Of a stretch of 64,000 bases of DNA, positions 37,649 to 48,046 are shown one piece after another. The DNA is from a virus. A program made the position numbers and the translations under genes. Positions within the stretch are counted from its first letter, which is position 1; each line of letters opens with the position of its first letter. The notes under the pieces are model-generated. The model had not been told where the DNA came from. It saw only the letters and a program-made list of their open reading frames with translations, and made no database searches. The stretch spans positions 133,679 through 197,678 of IMG/VR virus record IMGVR_UViG_3300048625_000299. One strand, given 5' to 3'.

Positions 37649-40600
37649 ATGCCATTAGACAAACAGTCAACGACGCTAAGACAGTCTCCATACTTCGACG
37701 ACTATGCCGAAGAGAGCAACTATCACAGAGTCCTGTTTAAGCCATCCGTGGCTGTGCAAGCGCGCGAACTGACGCAATTACAGACAATCTTGCAGAACCA
37801 AATCGAGCGATTTGGCGATAACATTTACCAAACGGGTACAATTATCAAGGGTTGTTCCTTGATTACGGATTCAGAATATCACTACGTCAAATTGTTCGAC
37901 TTGCAACCAAGTGGCGATAACTATTCGATTTCTGCACTCGTAAACACGTTCGTCGTTGAATCGACCAGCAACCTGCATGCTCTCACAGTCAACTATGCGC
38001 AAGGCGGTCAACAGCTTGATCCTGATCTAAACACATTGTACCTGAAGTATTTGAACACAGGCACAAATGGTGAGAAGACCTATAGCAACAACTCTGTTTT
38101 GACGTCATATCATCGCGACTACCGTGTGGAGTCGATTCGTGTTGTTGATGGCGGTACGCTATACTCTAACAGCGATGTTGTTGGGTTCGTGAGCAACACT
38201 GGATCTGGTGCAAGTGCACAAATTATTACATACGCTAACGGAACAATCCGTAGTGTGAATGTGGTCGAACGTGGATCTGGATATGTAACAGTACCTGATA
38301 TCACCATTACATCCACTAATGGATCTGGTGCATCATTGAACATCATTAACTACCTTGCTCAGGTGCAGGTAGCTAATAGCGTGTACACATCTCCAGTTGG
38401 CCGTGGTACAGCTATCAAAACATCTGATGGCGTTATCTACCAAAAAGGCCATTTCATCCGTGTTGCCGCGCATGAAACCATCCTTTCAAAATACAATATT
38501 ACACCTAGCAACGTTGCAGTAGGTTTCGTTACTAGCGAAGCCGTTGTTAATAGCAACTCAGACCAAACGTTACTCGATAATGCAGGCGGTACGACCAACT
38601 TTACAGCTCCAGGTGCAGACCGCCTCAAGCTGACTGCTAACCTCGTTGCACTATCTACAGCAAACGCTGCAAGCAACAACGAATTCTTGTCGTTGTATGA
38701 ATATCAAGATGGGCGTGTCGTTAAAGACCGCACATTCACCCAGTACAATTCTATCAATAAAGAATTGGCACGCCGTACGTACGAAGAATCTGGTAACTAT
38801 GTTGTCAACCCATTCACGCTATATTCAGAAGGTATTGTAGGTAACACCTCTCATCTGAGCATGGTCGTTGGTGCTGGCGTCGGGTATGTTGAAGGTGGCC
38901 GTGTTGAGATTATGAACAACACCCGCTATCCAATCCGCAAGGCTACAGATACAGCTACAGACACAACACAAACAATCGCAACCAATTATGGTGGATATGT
39001 GATGATCAAAGAGTACATGGGTACCTTCGATGTCAAGAATGCGACCACTATAGCGTTGTACAATGATACAACCGCTTCGCCTTATGGCCGTGCTGCTATT
39101 AGCACTGGTGCTGGCATTGGCGCCCCATCTGGTGGTGTTCAGATTGGTACTGCTCGCGTTCGTTCAGTTGCTTATGATTCGGGTGTTCCTGGGTCTGCTG
39201 AGTGTACATATCGTATGTACTTGTTCGACGTCCAAATGTCTCCTGGTTATGCGTTCAGAGACGTCCGCACCGCGGTCGCTAACAGCTCAGGCGTTGCAGA
39301 TATTATCTGGGACAGCGCTCTAGGATATGCTGTACAATATGATACAGATTTCGACCGCCTTGTATTTGAGACTGGCACGTTCGCTGTACAACAACTCGAC
39401 AATGAAGTTGTAATTGCTCGCACATCCAACAACACAGGTTCGTTTACGTTGTCTGGTGACTTGAGTATTTCGTTGGGTAGTGGTGTCCAATTCCCATACG
39501 AAGCAAGCTCTACGCTTAACACAGTTCAAGAACGAGACTTCATTGTTGTGCCAAGCAGCGCGATGACTAAGTCGTCCAATAACAGTGGCACAATTACTGT
39601 ATCGTCTGGTGCTAATACCGTCACTGGTACTGGTACATTATTTACGACTGAGTATACAGTCGGTCAATACATTAAGGTCGGCAACACAAGTATCTCAGGC
39701 AACACTGCTCTGATTACTCGTATCATTTCGAATACGTCTTTGCAAGTTGCTACTAACTGGGGCGCGACGTGGTCTGGTAATGCTCACCATACAACATACC
39801 CAGCAAACGTGCCAATCGATTTTGCTCCTGCGGGCCGCAGCATCACTACAGATTCTACACGTAGTGCTATTACCGTTTCATTGGGTCACCCAATTACAGC
39901 AACAGCTGGCGCTACAATCTACCACGATGCAGAGTATGATTCTCCTGCTGTTCGTGTTAAGTCTGCCAACACATATTACGTAAAAGTTTCCAATACAGCA
40001 ACAAATACATCATCAAGAGGTCCATGGTGTTTGGGCATTCCAGACGTCGTCGATCTGATTGGCGTATATGTGGGGACTGGTACCACATACGCCAACACGT
40101 CTAGCACAAACTATCGCGACAGTTTTGTCATTGATAGTGGTCAGACTGATAACTTCTATGGCCTCGCTTCACTGAAGATTAAGCCAGGTGCATCTGTCTC
40201 GCTCACCAATAAGAACTTGTTGGTGGTCGTTAAGGCAATGACGCACGGCGTCGGATCATACATCTCGACTGAATCGTATAGTGGCGCTATCGATGATGTG
40301 AGCGAGCCATTGCCAGCTAATAAGATCCGCACACAGGATATTCCTGTATTCGTTTCGCCAAAGACTGGTAAGGCATATGATTTGCGTAATGTGATTGATT
40401 TCCGTCCAATCTGCTCTAATACAGCAGTACTGGCAGCGAATACTTCAACAGCAACCATCGATCCAAGCAGCACGGTATCTTTTGCTGCTACGGATAAAAA
40501 GTTTCCATCGCCAACAAGATCCTTCACGGGTTCCGTGACGTCATATTTGGCACGTCGTGATAGAATCATCATCGATAAAGTCGGCTCCATCCGTATTGTT

Positions 40601-43600
40601 GAAGGTACTCCATCCAACTCACCATCCGTCCCTGTTGAGCCAGAAGGATGTATGACTATCGGCGTGGTCAATGTTCCATCATATCCAAGTTTATCTGCTA
40701 AAGAAGCTGCTGATAGCGGCCGTCCAGATTTGGGTGTGTATGTGCTTCCACAACAAAACCGTAGATACACGATGAAGGATATTTCCGACATTGAAGGCCG
40801 TATCAGCCGTTTGGAATACTACACACTATTGAATACCCTGGAAACAAGCACCAAACAAATGGTATTGCCTGGAGAAGCTAACTCATCGATTGAGCGCTTC
40901 AAGAACGGATTCTTCGTAGACCCAATGACGGACTATAATGTATCTAATTTGCAAGATCCAGAATACAAAGTATTGATCGATACGGTTAGCGGCATTGCAC
41001 GTCCATACTTCTCCGACGCACGCGTCGATCTGAAGTTCAATCCATCTACAAGCACGAACGTCAGCAAGCATGGTGATCATGTATTGATCAACTACAGCAA
41101 TACGACAGTAATGTTGAGCCAGCCTACTGCTACTAAGGACCGCACTTTGGTAGACCAATACTGGAGATATGTTGGTAACCTGACCACCGTTCCATCATTC
41201 GATAGCTACTACGACATCGCAAACACGTCCGTGTCTGTTGTTATTGATTTGGCATCACCACTCAATAACCTAGCGCAAGCTACATCGGCCGCATTGTCGC
41301 AACTCAAGGTCAACACGAACGTCCTTGGATCTGTCAATGCCGGAAGCTCATACCTGATCAGCCAATCTGGATTGACCCAGACATGGAGACAGAACGTCAA
41401 TACTGCTCTTGCAGATACTAAAGTGACATTGGCTGGCGGCGGTGCTACTACTTCCAACGCAACGACCGTCGATATATTGAGTAGCCTAGAACTGCAACAA
41501 TATATTCGCGATCAACGCGTCCACTTCGTCAGCACTGGTTTGCGTCCTGGCGCACGCCATTACGTGTATTTCGATGGCGTTCACATTTCAGACAGAGCAG
41601 CTCCTGCCACTGTAGACTTGTCGTTGACGTCGCTATTGCCAACATCTTTCGTTGCTACTGGTGCGATCGGTTCTCCGCTCGTTGCTAACAGCATGGGTGT
41701 AGTGGCAGGGTTTATCGACATTCCTAAATCGACATATTTCGTCGGTGAGCGTTCCGTCGTGTTGATGGACGTCGACAACGTTGAGTCTGAGGCTTCTGCT
41801 ACATCACGCGGTTTTGGTAAGTTCACAGCATACGCATTCTCTGGCAACAGAACTAACTTATCGATTTCGACAAAGACTATCGATGTTGCTGGTGGTAGCG
41901 GATTCTCCGCGACAAATTACCTGTCAGCCACATACTACCGCAACGACCACACAGATTTCAACGTTCAGTTGCCTAATCCAGACCCACTTGCACAAACATT
42001 TAAAGTGCAATCAACGGGCGATCAGACCGACGGCGTGTTTATCACCGGTCTAGACGTATACTTCAAGGCAAAGGATGCCACACAAGGTGTCACTATCGAG
42101 ATTCGTGAAACTAATAATGGCGTGCCTGCATCCGTTATTGTTCCATTCTCACGAGTATACAAAACAAGCAGTCAAGTGTCCATCAGTAACAATGCGTCCG
42201 TTGCTACTACGTTCAACTTTGAGACGCCTGTATATTTGAGAGCTGGTAACGACTATGCTATTGTATTGTATCCAGACGCTAATACGCCCGAATATCGTGT
42301 ATTCACAGCACGTGTCGGCTATAAAGATCTGACCAACGCAAACCTGACAGTCAATCAAAACTGGGGCCTTGGTACGTTGTTCTACTCTACATCGGGATCG
42401 GTGTGGACGCCTGTTCAGGACGAAGACTTGAAGTTCACCATCAGACGCGCTAAGTTTGAAGCTACTTCTGGTACTGCTGTTCTAAACAACAGTGATTATG
42501 AGTTCCTGACAATCACAAATGCGTCTGGCGCTGTGCGTGGTGGCGAAGCGATTGCTCAGCTCCACCCAAACAACTACCTGAATACTGTGCTAACATCAGC
42601 TACAGATAACAACATTATCAGCACAAGTACCAATATGACCTCTTCGTTGGCTGCTGGTGACGATGTATTGATCATCTATGGCACAAGCCCAACAGTAAGC
42701 TCTGGCAATGTAACGATTAGCTCGACTACAGTAACCAATGCTGCTGGCCAGTCTACGTCATTCACAACAGACTATAGTAACGGCAGCTTCATCAAGCTTG
42801 GTAGCTCATCGAATGGCGAAATCCGTCAAATCGTGTCTGTAACCAACAACACATTGATGACGATCGACGCGCCAATCGTAGGCAATACAACAAGTACACA
42901 ACAGTTCCGCATTTCGCCACTGTTCCAAGTTGCAAAGGTACTATCGGCCAACTCTTCAACAATTACGTTGAATAAGGCTGCCGCAGCAAATACCACATCG
43001 ACCGTGCAAGCTACTATCCAAAAGGCAGTTGCAGGTACAGTTGACACGTACGACTATGGCAATAACATCATCTATATCAACAACTCTTCGTCAGCTAACG
43101 ACACATTCAAGTTCTTTGCATCGAATAGCACATACCGTGCTACGATCATAGGAGACACTACACAAGCCAAGGCAGAGGTGTCTAGCATCGATAACGTCAG
43201 CGTCAACTTTTTCAAGCCGTTCTTCAGCACAATCGTGACTCCAGGAACATCGTTGTCATTGACATCGACCTTCACGCTCCAAAATACTGGAACAACGGAC
43301 ACGAAGTTGTATGAGTTGGGTATGTTGAATAAGCTGTCCTTCAACGATAATGCTGTGATCAAGAGCCGTAGTAATGAGATTGTTGGATCTGTCGTGACTA
43401 AGTCGTTTGCTGTGTCGATGAGCTTCAGTTCATCGTCTACAGACACGTCGCCTGTTCTCGATGTGAACCCAGTCAGCGTCATTACGACTCGCAACCTGAT
43501 CAACAACGATACGACCAACGAAACAACTCGCTACGGCAATGCTGTAAGTAAGTATATTTCTAAGCGTCTATCATTGACAGAAGGAATGGATGCTGAGGAC

Positions 43601-44209
43601 GTTAAGGTATTCTTGACAGCATACAAACCAACCGGCACTAACGTCGACGTATATGCTAAGGTGCTTAACTTTAGCGATGGTGAGTTGTTCGAAGATAAAG
43701 ACTGGACATTGTTGGACTTGTCTACGTCCCCATATGTGTACAGTGATTCGTTGAACGATCAAGACTACCGTGAATACGAGTACACATTCCCAGCTACACC
43801 GCCATCTTTACAGCTCGGCGGTGTAGGCCAGACGTACAGCAATACTACGATCACAGGATCTAGCACCGCGTTCGATACATACTTGGCTGCTGGCGATTTC
43901 ATTAAAGTAGTTAAGTCGAACACTTTGACTGATTATGACGTGCTGCGTGTAGCATCTGCCAATAGCAGCACGATCACTACAACAACCGATGTATCGTTTA
44001 CGTCTACTGGATGTACCATCGAAAAGGTTACACAACCTAAGGCCGCGTTCAAGTATTGCCGCAACAATAACATTGTTCGTTACCATGGTATAACTGGCGC
44101 CGCGTATGATACGTACAAGTATATGGCAATCAAGATCGTATTGAGATCGCCATACAACTACTTGGTACCAACAGTCAATGACGTACGTGCATTAGCAGTA
44201 TCGGTATGA
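37649..44209 (+). CDS. 10: Giant DUF4815/gp10-like baseplate-fibre protein (2186 aa)
   Basis: TAAGGAAAAGCTAA precedes the ATG. The N-terminus is a DUF4815 domain: TLRQSPYFDDYAEESNYHRV, FKPSVAVQARELTQLQTILQ, QIERFGDNIYQTGTIIKGC. The middle holds DIPVFVSPKTGKAYDLRNVID and ISDIEGRISRLEYYTLLNTLE, typical of this family, and a jelly-roll-like section (DPLAQTFKVQSTGDQTDGVF). The C-terminal 700 residues repeat beta modules. It likely forms the outer wedge and attachment point for fibres. It is the largest protein in the window, far larger than T4 gp10 (602 aa). Confidence 0.75.
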   Translation: MPLDKQSTTLRQSPYFDDYAEESNYHRVLFKPSVAVQARELTQLQTILQNQIERFGDNIYQTGTIIKGCSLITDSEYHYVKLFDLQPSGDNYSISALVNTFVVESTSNLHALTVNYAQGGQQLDPDLNTLYLKYLNTGTNGEKTYSNNSVLTSYHRDYRVESIRVVDGGTLYSNSDVVGFVSNTGSGASAQIITYANGTIRSVNVVERGSGYVTVPDITITSTNGSGASLNIINYLAQVQVANSVYTSPVGRGTAIKTSDGVIYQKGHFIRVAAHETILSKYNITPSNVAVGFVTSEAVVNSNSDQTLLDNAGGTTNFTAPGADRLKLTANLVALSTANAASNNEFLSLYEYQDGRVVKDRTFTQYNSINKELARRTYEESGNYVVNPFTLYSEGIVGNTSHLSMVVGAGVGYVEGGRVEIMNNTRYPIRKATDTATDTTQTIATNYGGYVMIKEYMGTFDVKNATTIALYNDTTASPYGRAAISTGAGIGAPSGGVQIGTARVRSVAYDSGVPGSAECTYRMYLFDVQMSPGYAFRDVRTAVANSSGVADIIWDSALGYAVQYDTDFDRLVFETGTFAVQQLDNEVVIARTSNNTGSFTLSGDLSISLGSGVQFPYEASSTLNTVQERDFIVVPSSAMTKSSNNSGTITVSSGANTVTGTGTLFTTEYTVGQYIKVGNTSISGNTALITRIISNTSLQVATNWGATWSGNAHHTTYPANVPIDFAPAGRSITTDSTRSAITVSLGHPITATAGATIYHDAEYDSPAVRVKSANTYYVKVSNTATNTSSRGPWCLGIPDVVDLIGVYVGTGTTYANTSSTNYRDSFVIDSGQTDNFYGLASLKIKPGASVSLTNKNLLVVVKAMTHGVGSYISTESYSGAIDDVSEPLPANKIRTQDIPVFVSPKTGKAYDLRNVIDFRPICSNTAVLAANTSTATIDPSSTVSFAATDKKFPSPTRSFTGSVTSYLARRDRIIIDKVGSIRIVEGTPSNSPSVPVEPEGCMTIGVVNVPSYPSLSAKEAADSGRPDLGVYVLPQQNRRYTMKDISDIEGRISRLEYYTLLNTLETSTKQMVLPGEANSSIERFKNGFFVDPMTDYNVSNLQDPEYKVLIDTVSGIARPYFSDARVDLKFNPSTSTNVSKHGDHVLINYSNTTVMLSQPTATKDRTLVDQYWRYVGNLTTVPSFDSYYDIANTSVSVVIDLASPLNNLAQATSAALSQLKVNTNVLGSVNAGSSYLISQSGLTQTWRQNVNTALADTKVTLAGGGATTSNATTVDILSSLELQQYIRDQRVHFVSTGLRPGARHYVYFDGVHISDRAAPATVDLSLTSLLPTSFVATGAIGSPLVANSMGVVAGFIDIPKSTYFVGERSVVLMDVDNVESEASATSRGFGKFTAYAFSGNRTNLSISTKTIDVAGGSGFSATNYLSATYYRNDHTDFNVQLPNPDPLAQTFKVQSTGDQTDGVFITGLDVYFKAKDATQGVTIEIRETNNGVPASVIVPFSRVYKTSSQVSISNNASVATTFNFETPVYLRAGNDYAIVLYPDANTPEYRVFTARVGYKDLTNANLTVNQNWGLGTLFYSTSGSVWTPVQDEDLKFTIRRAKFEATSGTAVLNNSDYEFLTITNASGAVRGGEAIAQLHPNNYLNTVLTSATDNNIISTSTNMTSSLAAGDDVLIIYGTSPTVSSGNVTISSTTVTNAAGQSTSFTTDYSNGSFIKLGSSSNGEIRQIVSVTNNTLMTIDAPIVGNTTSTQQFRISPLFQVAKVLSANSSTITLNKAAAANTTSTVQATIQKAVAGTVDTYDYGNNIIYINNSSSANDTFKFFASNSTYRATIIGDTTQAKAEVSSIDNVSVNFFKPFFSTIVTPGTSLSLTSTFTLQNTGTTDTKLYELGMLNKLSFNDNAVIKSRSNEIVGSVVTKSFAVSMSFSSSSTDTSPVLDVNPVSVITTRNLINNDTTNETTRYGNAVSKYISKRLSLTEGMDAEDVKVFLTAYKPTGTNVDVYAKVLNFSDGELFEDKDWTLLDLSTSPYVYSDSLNDQDYREYEYTFPATPPSLQLGGVGQTYSNTTITGSSTAFDTYLAAGDFIKVVKSNTLTDYDVLRVASANSSTITTTTDVSFTSTGCTIEKVTQPKAAFKYCRNNNIVRYHGITGAAYDTYKYMAIKIVLRSPYNYLVPTVNDVRALAVSV

Positions 44210-44424
44210 TTGTGCAGACCACGGACGCCAATTTTGCGCGTGATACAGAGAATCACGCGGTAATAAATACCAATACTACCGCGTTCATGCTATACAAACA
44301 GCAGCGAGACAAGTCACGTACAGTGGACGCACTCGCTGCTGAAGTCAACGATTTGAAGAGTGATATCAGCGAAATCAAACAATTATTAGGACAATTGATT
44401 AAAAATGCCTCTACTAATAGCTAA
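44206..44424 (+). CDS. Small coiled-coil virion protein (72 aa)
   Basis: Overlaps the giant gene by four bases (ATGA). DTENHAVINTNTTAFMLYKQQR is followed by a heptad-like segment (VDALAAEVNDLKSDISEIKQLL). Similar small proteins sit at this place in other T4-type phages. Possibly a trimerising or adaptor protein for the following fibre; function inferred from position. Confidence 0.65.
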   Translation: MIVQTTDANFARDTENHAVINTNTTAFMLYKQQRDKSRTVDALAAEVNDLKSDISEIKQLLGQLIKNASTNS

Positions 44425-45208
44425 TGTAAACCCAACGTCCGACACGTTTCAGTCGTGGGTCGATAAGACGAATCAGATCGCAGATGCCATGTCGACTGTC
44501 GTTCTTACAACGGCCGCTAATACCATTGGTGGACAAAATAGCGCTAACGCATTTGTGAATGGTATCTTTGCTGCTCAAACAATGGTGGCTGTCAGCGAGC
44601 TTCGTGGTGGGGGAGTCACTTCATCTGCTAACTTGTATGTTACCTCTAATGCTCATTTTACGGGCGCTAACCTAAGTGCAGCTACGACGTATCTAAATCT
44701 TCAAGCAACGTCTGCTCTCGCTAACGCTACGATATTGACGATAACTGGTACTACTGCCAACGTGACGTCCAATTTGTACGTTAAGGGAAGCTCCTTGACA
44801 GTAGTTGCTGCTGGTAGAGTTGGTATCAATACGACATCCGCCGATGCTGCACTGACCGTAGTTGGTGGTGCGAACGTATCTGCGGCGCTGTATGTTGGCA
44901 CCACAACTACATTGAATGGTAACGTCGTTGCTACTGCCAACGTCACGTTGTACTCGGCAGGCGACAATTCGGTAGGAACGTTGTATTTGGGCAATACAGC
45001 AACTCGGTATCTGAAGTATGATGGCACAAAGTTTATACTAGCCACAGCTAACCTACAAGTTAATGGTTACATCACAGCAAGCGGCATTACTACTGTCAGC
45101 AACACAGGAATCGACGGAGTTGATGTCGCAGCATTTAAGGCTGCTTACGATAACCGCAACATACTAAGAGTATACGACGTCAACGGCACGCAGCTATTCT
45201 CTATGTGA
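44405..45208 (+). CDS. Short tail-fibre/virion protein (267 aa)
   Basis: Overlaps the coiled-coil gene by 20 bases. It starts PLLIANVNPTSDTFQSWVDK TNQIADAMST, a start shared by cyanophage-type virion proteins, and continues as Thr/Asn/Ala-rich beta-helix (SSANLYVTSNAHFTGANLSA; AALYVGTTTTLNGNVVA). The C-terminus has VDVAAFKAAYDNRNILRVYD. Probably a homotrimeric fibre segment. Its modules resemble those of the 55461 fibre. Confidence 0.7.
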   Translation: MPLLIANVNPTSDTFQSWVDKTNQIADAMSTVVLTTAANTIGGQNSANAFVNGIFAAQTMVAVSELRGGGVTSSANLYVTSNAHFTGANLSAATTYLNLQATSALANATILTITGTTANVTSNLYVKGSSLTVVAAGRVGINTTSADAALTVVGGANVSAALYVGTTTTLNGNVVATANVTLYSAGDNSVGTLYLGNTATRYLKYDGTKFILATANLQVNGYITASGITTVSNTGIDGVDVAAFKAAYDNRNILRVYDVNGTQLFSM

Positions 45209-45218
45209 TTGGTGATCC

Positions 45219-46229
45219 ATGGGAAGACCTCTTAAAATATTATCTTCATCGGGCTCAGCTATTTCCTTCAAGGAAATGTCCGATGCTGAAATCTACAACA
45301 CATTTTCATATCCCATACTACAGCAGTTTGCCAGCAATTACGATTCAGGCAACTTGACTAGTAGTGGAGGATCTGGAACGCTATCGTCCGTCGGTAGCAT
45401 AATTGATTATTATACCGTAGGTACGGTAGGCGCTCATCCAACATCGGCAGTAGCTTACGATACAGACTCTGTATACTATAAGACCGATACAGTCACTGAA
45501 AGCATCACTCGTCCGCTCACGTGGGCTAATGGCGCAATCAGGGAAATGTCCGATGCTGAAATCAACACATACATTATCGATCCAACACTTGCCAACATGG
45601 CGAATGGTGGATTGGGGTCATATTATTTGACATCCGGTAGTGCTCCGTCGCACGTAGGTGGCGGGACATGGACATCGAGGTATGGCAATGCGGATATAAT
45701 CGACTCCGGTTCGTATGGCAGTCAGTCCATCACGGTCTGGCAATTGACTAGCATATCAGCTCCTTCTAGCACCGCACTGCCCGTTCGCTGGACAAACAAC
45801 AACATATACCAATACCAAGGTTCGCTGATCAACAGCCTCACAGCACGATTCCGTAACAGAATGAAGACGACTGGAATCGGCCTCCACAGTATCGGAGCAT
45901 CGGCTCCTGGAACTGGCACTTGGGCGTCCCGTGGATCATACCAAGACACAAAGCGTATAATATCGAATCTCGGATACACAGGATATTACACTGGATCGTA
46001 TACTGGAACGTATGCGGGAGCATACGCAGGTGACTATGCTGGTAGCTACATATTGTGGTACGGCGGAAGTATCGGCGCTTACTATACAGGTTACTACACT
46101 GGATATTACACTGGGTACTATACGGGATACTATACTGGTTCGTATGCTGGAACGTATGCGGGTGATACTGTTACTGCTGGTACAGAATGGATCGGTAGTG
46201 CATATTATTTGTGGGTACGCAGAAGCTAA
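45219..46229 (+). CDS. Fibre protein with Tyr-Gly (YTG) repeats (336 aa)
   Basis: The N-terminal half has two copies of a module starting EMSDAEI (at about residues 19 and 110), encoded by the identical DNA word GGAAATGTCCGATGCTGAAATC (45274 and 45541). The C-terminal 90 residues are dominated by repeats of YTG and YAG (GYYTGSYTGTYAGAYAGDYA; then YYTGYYTGYYTG). Tyr/Gly repeats of this kind are found on tips of T4-type phage tail proteins. Likely an exposed, possibly receptor-binding part of the tail. Confidence 0.7.
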   Translation: MGRPLKILSSSGSAISFKEMSDAEIYNTFSYPILQQFASNYDSGNLTSSGGSGTLSSVGSIIDYYTVGTVGAHPTSAVAYDTDSVYYKTDTVTESITRPLTWANGAIREMSDAEINTYIIDPTLANMANGGLGSYYLTSGSAPSHVGGGTWTSRYGNADIIDSGSYGSQSITVWQLTSISAPSSTALPVRWTNNNIYQYQGSLINSLTARFRNRMKTTGIGLHSIGASAPGTGTWASRGSYQDTKRIISNLGYTGYYTGSYTGTYAGAYAGDYAGSYILWYGGSIGAYYTGYYTGYYTGYYTGYYTGSYAGTYAGDTVTAGTEWIGSAYYLWVRRS

Positions 46230-46244
46230 TAAATGGAGTTAAAA

Positions 46245-46676
46245 ATGAAATTCGAATTTCCTATCTGGGAAAACTTAGACACTAAAAATCGTATCCGCGT
46301 GAAAGCCACACAAGAGGATGGTACATCCTCTGTTATGCTTATCCCAGTCGACGACACTAATGAACATTATCAGAGCTTACTTGAACAGGTGAGTATGGAT
46401 GAGGTAGACACCAACTCTGAACAACTCCGTCAAGCTGGAGCTGAAGGTCGCGAAAAGAGTGCCGCTCAGCAAGCCGAAAAGGCAGAACAGAAACGCGCCA
46501 ATACGCTGTTCAACGCAAAGATCGAAGCGTTTGAGATGCCAATCGTCCAGTCTGCTAGCAAAGCATGGAAGGCAAAGATTCGCAAGGCGACAACTTCTGT
46601 TGAGGTCGTAGCTATTGTGGCCGCATTGATTATTAAAGCAGGTGAACCAGTTGAAGAAAGTGCCGAAGCCAAATAA
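46245..46676 (+). CDS. Hypothetical protein next to fibre genes (143 aa)
   Basis: ATG 46245 follows GGAGTTAAAA. It has a beta-like first third (KFEFPIWENLDTKNRIRVKA), a highly charged coiled region (REKSAAQQAEKAEQKRANTL) and a helical end (KAWKAKIRKATTSVEVVAI). It could be a fibre-assembly chaperone, as such proteins often follow fibre genes and are charged and helical, but I cannot assign it. Its end overlaps the next frame. Confidence 0.6.
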   Translation: MKFEFPIWENLDTKNRIRVKATQEDGTSSVMLIPVDDTNEHYQSLLEQVSMDEVDTNSEQLRQAGAEGREKSAAQQAEKAEQKRANTLFNAKIEAFEMPIVQSASKAWKAKIRKATTSVEVVAIVAALIIKAGEPVEESAEAK

Positions 46677-47352
46677 TGGCTTTGTAATTATTGCAACTTC
46701 CAAGAGGAAGTATTTGATCTCGGCAATTAATACTGCCGAGTCAATCAAAGATTATTATCCCGAAGCATCAGTAACATTATACACAACGCCAGACATACTT
46801 GCCGACAATGATGTCAGTATGTTCGACGAAGTGATCACTGATGGAGTGCCACGCGACCGCCGTGCAAAGCTATGGGCACTTAGTAGAACGCCATATGACA
46901 CGACGGCATACTTAGATGCAGATACGGTCGTCGTGTCATATGAGATAACCGATATCTTCGATCAGCTTGGTGATAGCGATATCATCTTTACCAAAATTAG
47001 ACAGTACAACTCCAACCCAAAAGGGTACCTCGAAGACCCTGAGTATATCCGACATGGTGGGGTGTTTGTGTATAATAATAAACCAGACACACTGAAATTC
47101 ATGGAGAACTGGTGGACGTTGTGGTTGACTACTAGATCGATTGAAGATTACAAACTTGCATATCCTGAGTACCCAGCACGCATGAAAGAGTGGGACCAAT
47201 TCTACTTGTTCTATTTGGCTAAGCATACAAACCACAACCTCAAGTTAGGTTTCTTCGAAGATGATGCTCGCTGGAATTTCGTTAGTGGTTATTTACGCAG
47301 CGAGCTGAATGGTAAGCAACCAATCATCGAACACTATACCATTAAAGATTAA
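46642..47352 (+). CDS. Glycosyltransferase-like protein, GT-A type (about 230 aa)
   Basis: There is no in-frame ATG at the right place; GTG 46642, TTG 46651 or GTG 46660 must serve. FVIIATSKRKYLISAINTAES is a nucleotide-sugar-binding start, and TAYLDADTVVV contains the DxD metal motif. RHGGVFVYNNKPDTLKFMENWW and EWDQFYLFYLAKH follow as in GT8-type proteins. It probably transfers a sugar onto a virion or host surface acceptor. First plus-strand gene of the cargo island. Confidence 0.65.
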   Translation: MNQLKKVPKPNNGFVIIATSKRKYLISAINTAESIKDYYPEASVTLYTTPDILADNDVSMFDEVITDGVPRDRRAKLWALSRTPYDTTAYLDADTVVVSYEITDIFDQLGDSDIIFTKIRQYNSNPKGYLEDPEYIRHGGVFVYNNKPDTLKFMENWWTLWLTTRSIEDYKLAYPEYPARMKEWDQFYLFYLAKHTNHNLKLGFFEDDARWNFVSGYLRSELNGKQPIIEHYTIKD

Positions 47353-47356
47353 TATT

Positions 47357-48046
47357 ATGATTTTCGCGAATAGATTACCATCCGACCTTGTCGCTGACCT
47401 ATACAAATTCAGCGACTGGTTCTTCAGTCAGCAGCTAGAGGATAGCGTCAAAATGACGCCTAAGAACCTCGATACTCAGTATGCTGTTAGTACTGAGTAT
47501 CTCGAACTGATGAAATCGAGACCAGATAATGTCGGGTATCCAGAAGAGGCACATGGGGCCGACTTCAGACATGTTGGCGCATATGATACAAATTTGTACT
47601 TCGATCGTGTGCAAGAGATCGACCGCAAACTAATGAGTTTTACTGGCAGCCACAACAACGCTCTTAAAATGTATTACCCGCCAGGTGGATATATTGGATG
47701 GCATAACAATGCCAATGCGCCTGGATATAATATCTTGTTTACATATAGCGAAACAGGCGAAGGCGACTTCCGATACATCCATCCACAAACAGGCGAGTTG
47801 GTGATTATGCCCGATCGCAAGGGGTGGAGCTGTAAGGTTGGATATTATGATATCGTAGATGGCAACCCATTGTGGCATGCTGCATGGACAGGTTGTAATA
47901 GATTAAATTGGGCGTATATCATTCATCCTGCTCTTTGGGCAAGCTTAGCCGAAGAGTTGGAAATTGATATCGACGCTATAACAAACATATTCGGACGCGA
48001 TCCTACAAATGATGAAGCTGCATCAAAGCTGGTTAGAAGAGGTTGA
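47357..48046 (+). CDS. 2OG-Fe(II) oxygenase-like protein with HxN variant (229 aa)
   Basis: ATG 47357 is preferred to an upstream in-frame start inside the previous gene. The core MYYPPGGYIGWHNNANAPGYNILFTYS (residues about 105-131) has H116 and N118 where the usual metal-binding motif is HxD. H174 (PLWHAAW) and R182 (GCNRLNWAYIIHP) fit the distal His and 2-oxoglutarate-binding Arg. Similar proteins are known from marine T4-type phages. The Asp-to-Asn change raises doubt about ordinary hydroxylase chemistry. Confidence 0.6.
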   Translation: MIFANRLPSDLVADLYKFSDWFFSQQLEDSVKMTPKNLDTQYAVSTEYLELMKSRPDNVGYPEEAHGADFRHVGAYDTNLYFDRVQEIDRKLMSFTGSHNNALKMYYPPGGYIGWHNNANAPGYNILFTYSETGEGDFRYIHPQTGELVIMPDRKGWSCKVGYYDIVDGNPLWHAAWTGCNRLNWAYIIHPALWASLAEELEIDIDAITNIFGRDPTNDEAASKLVRRG

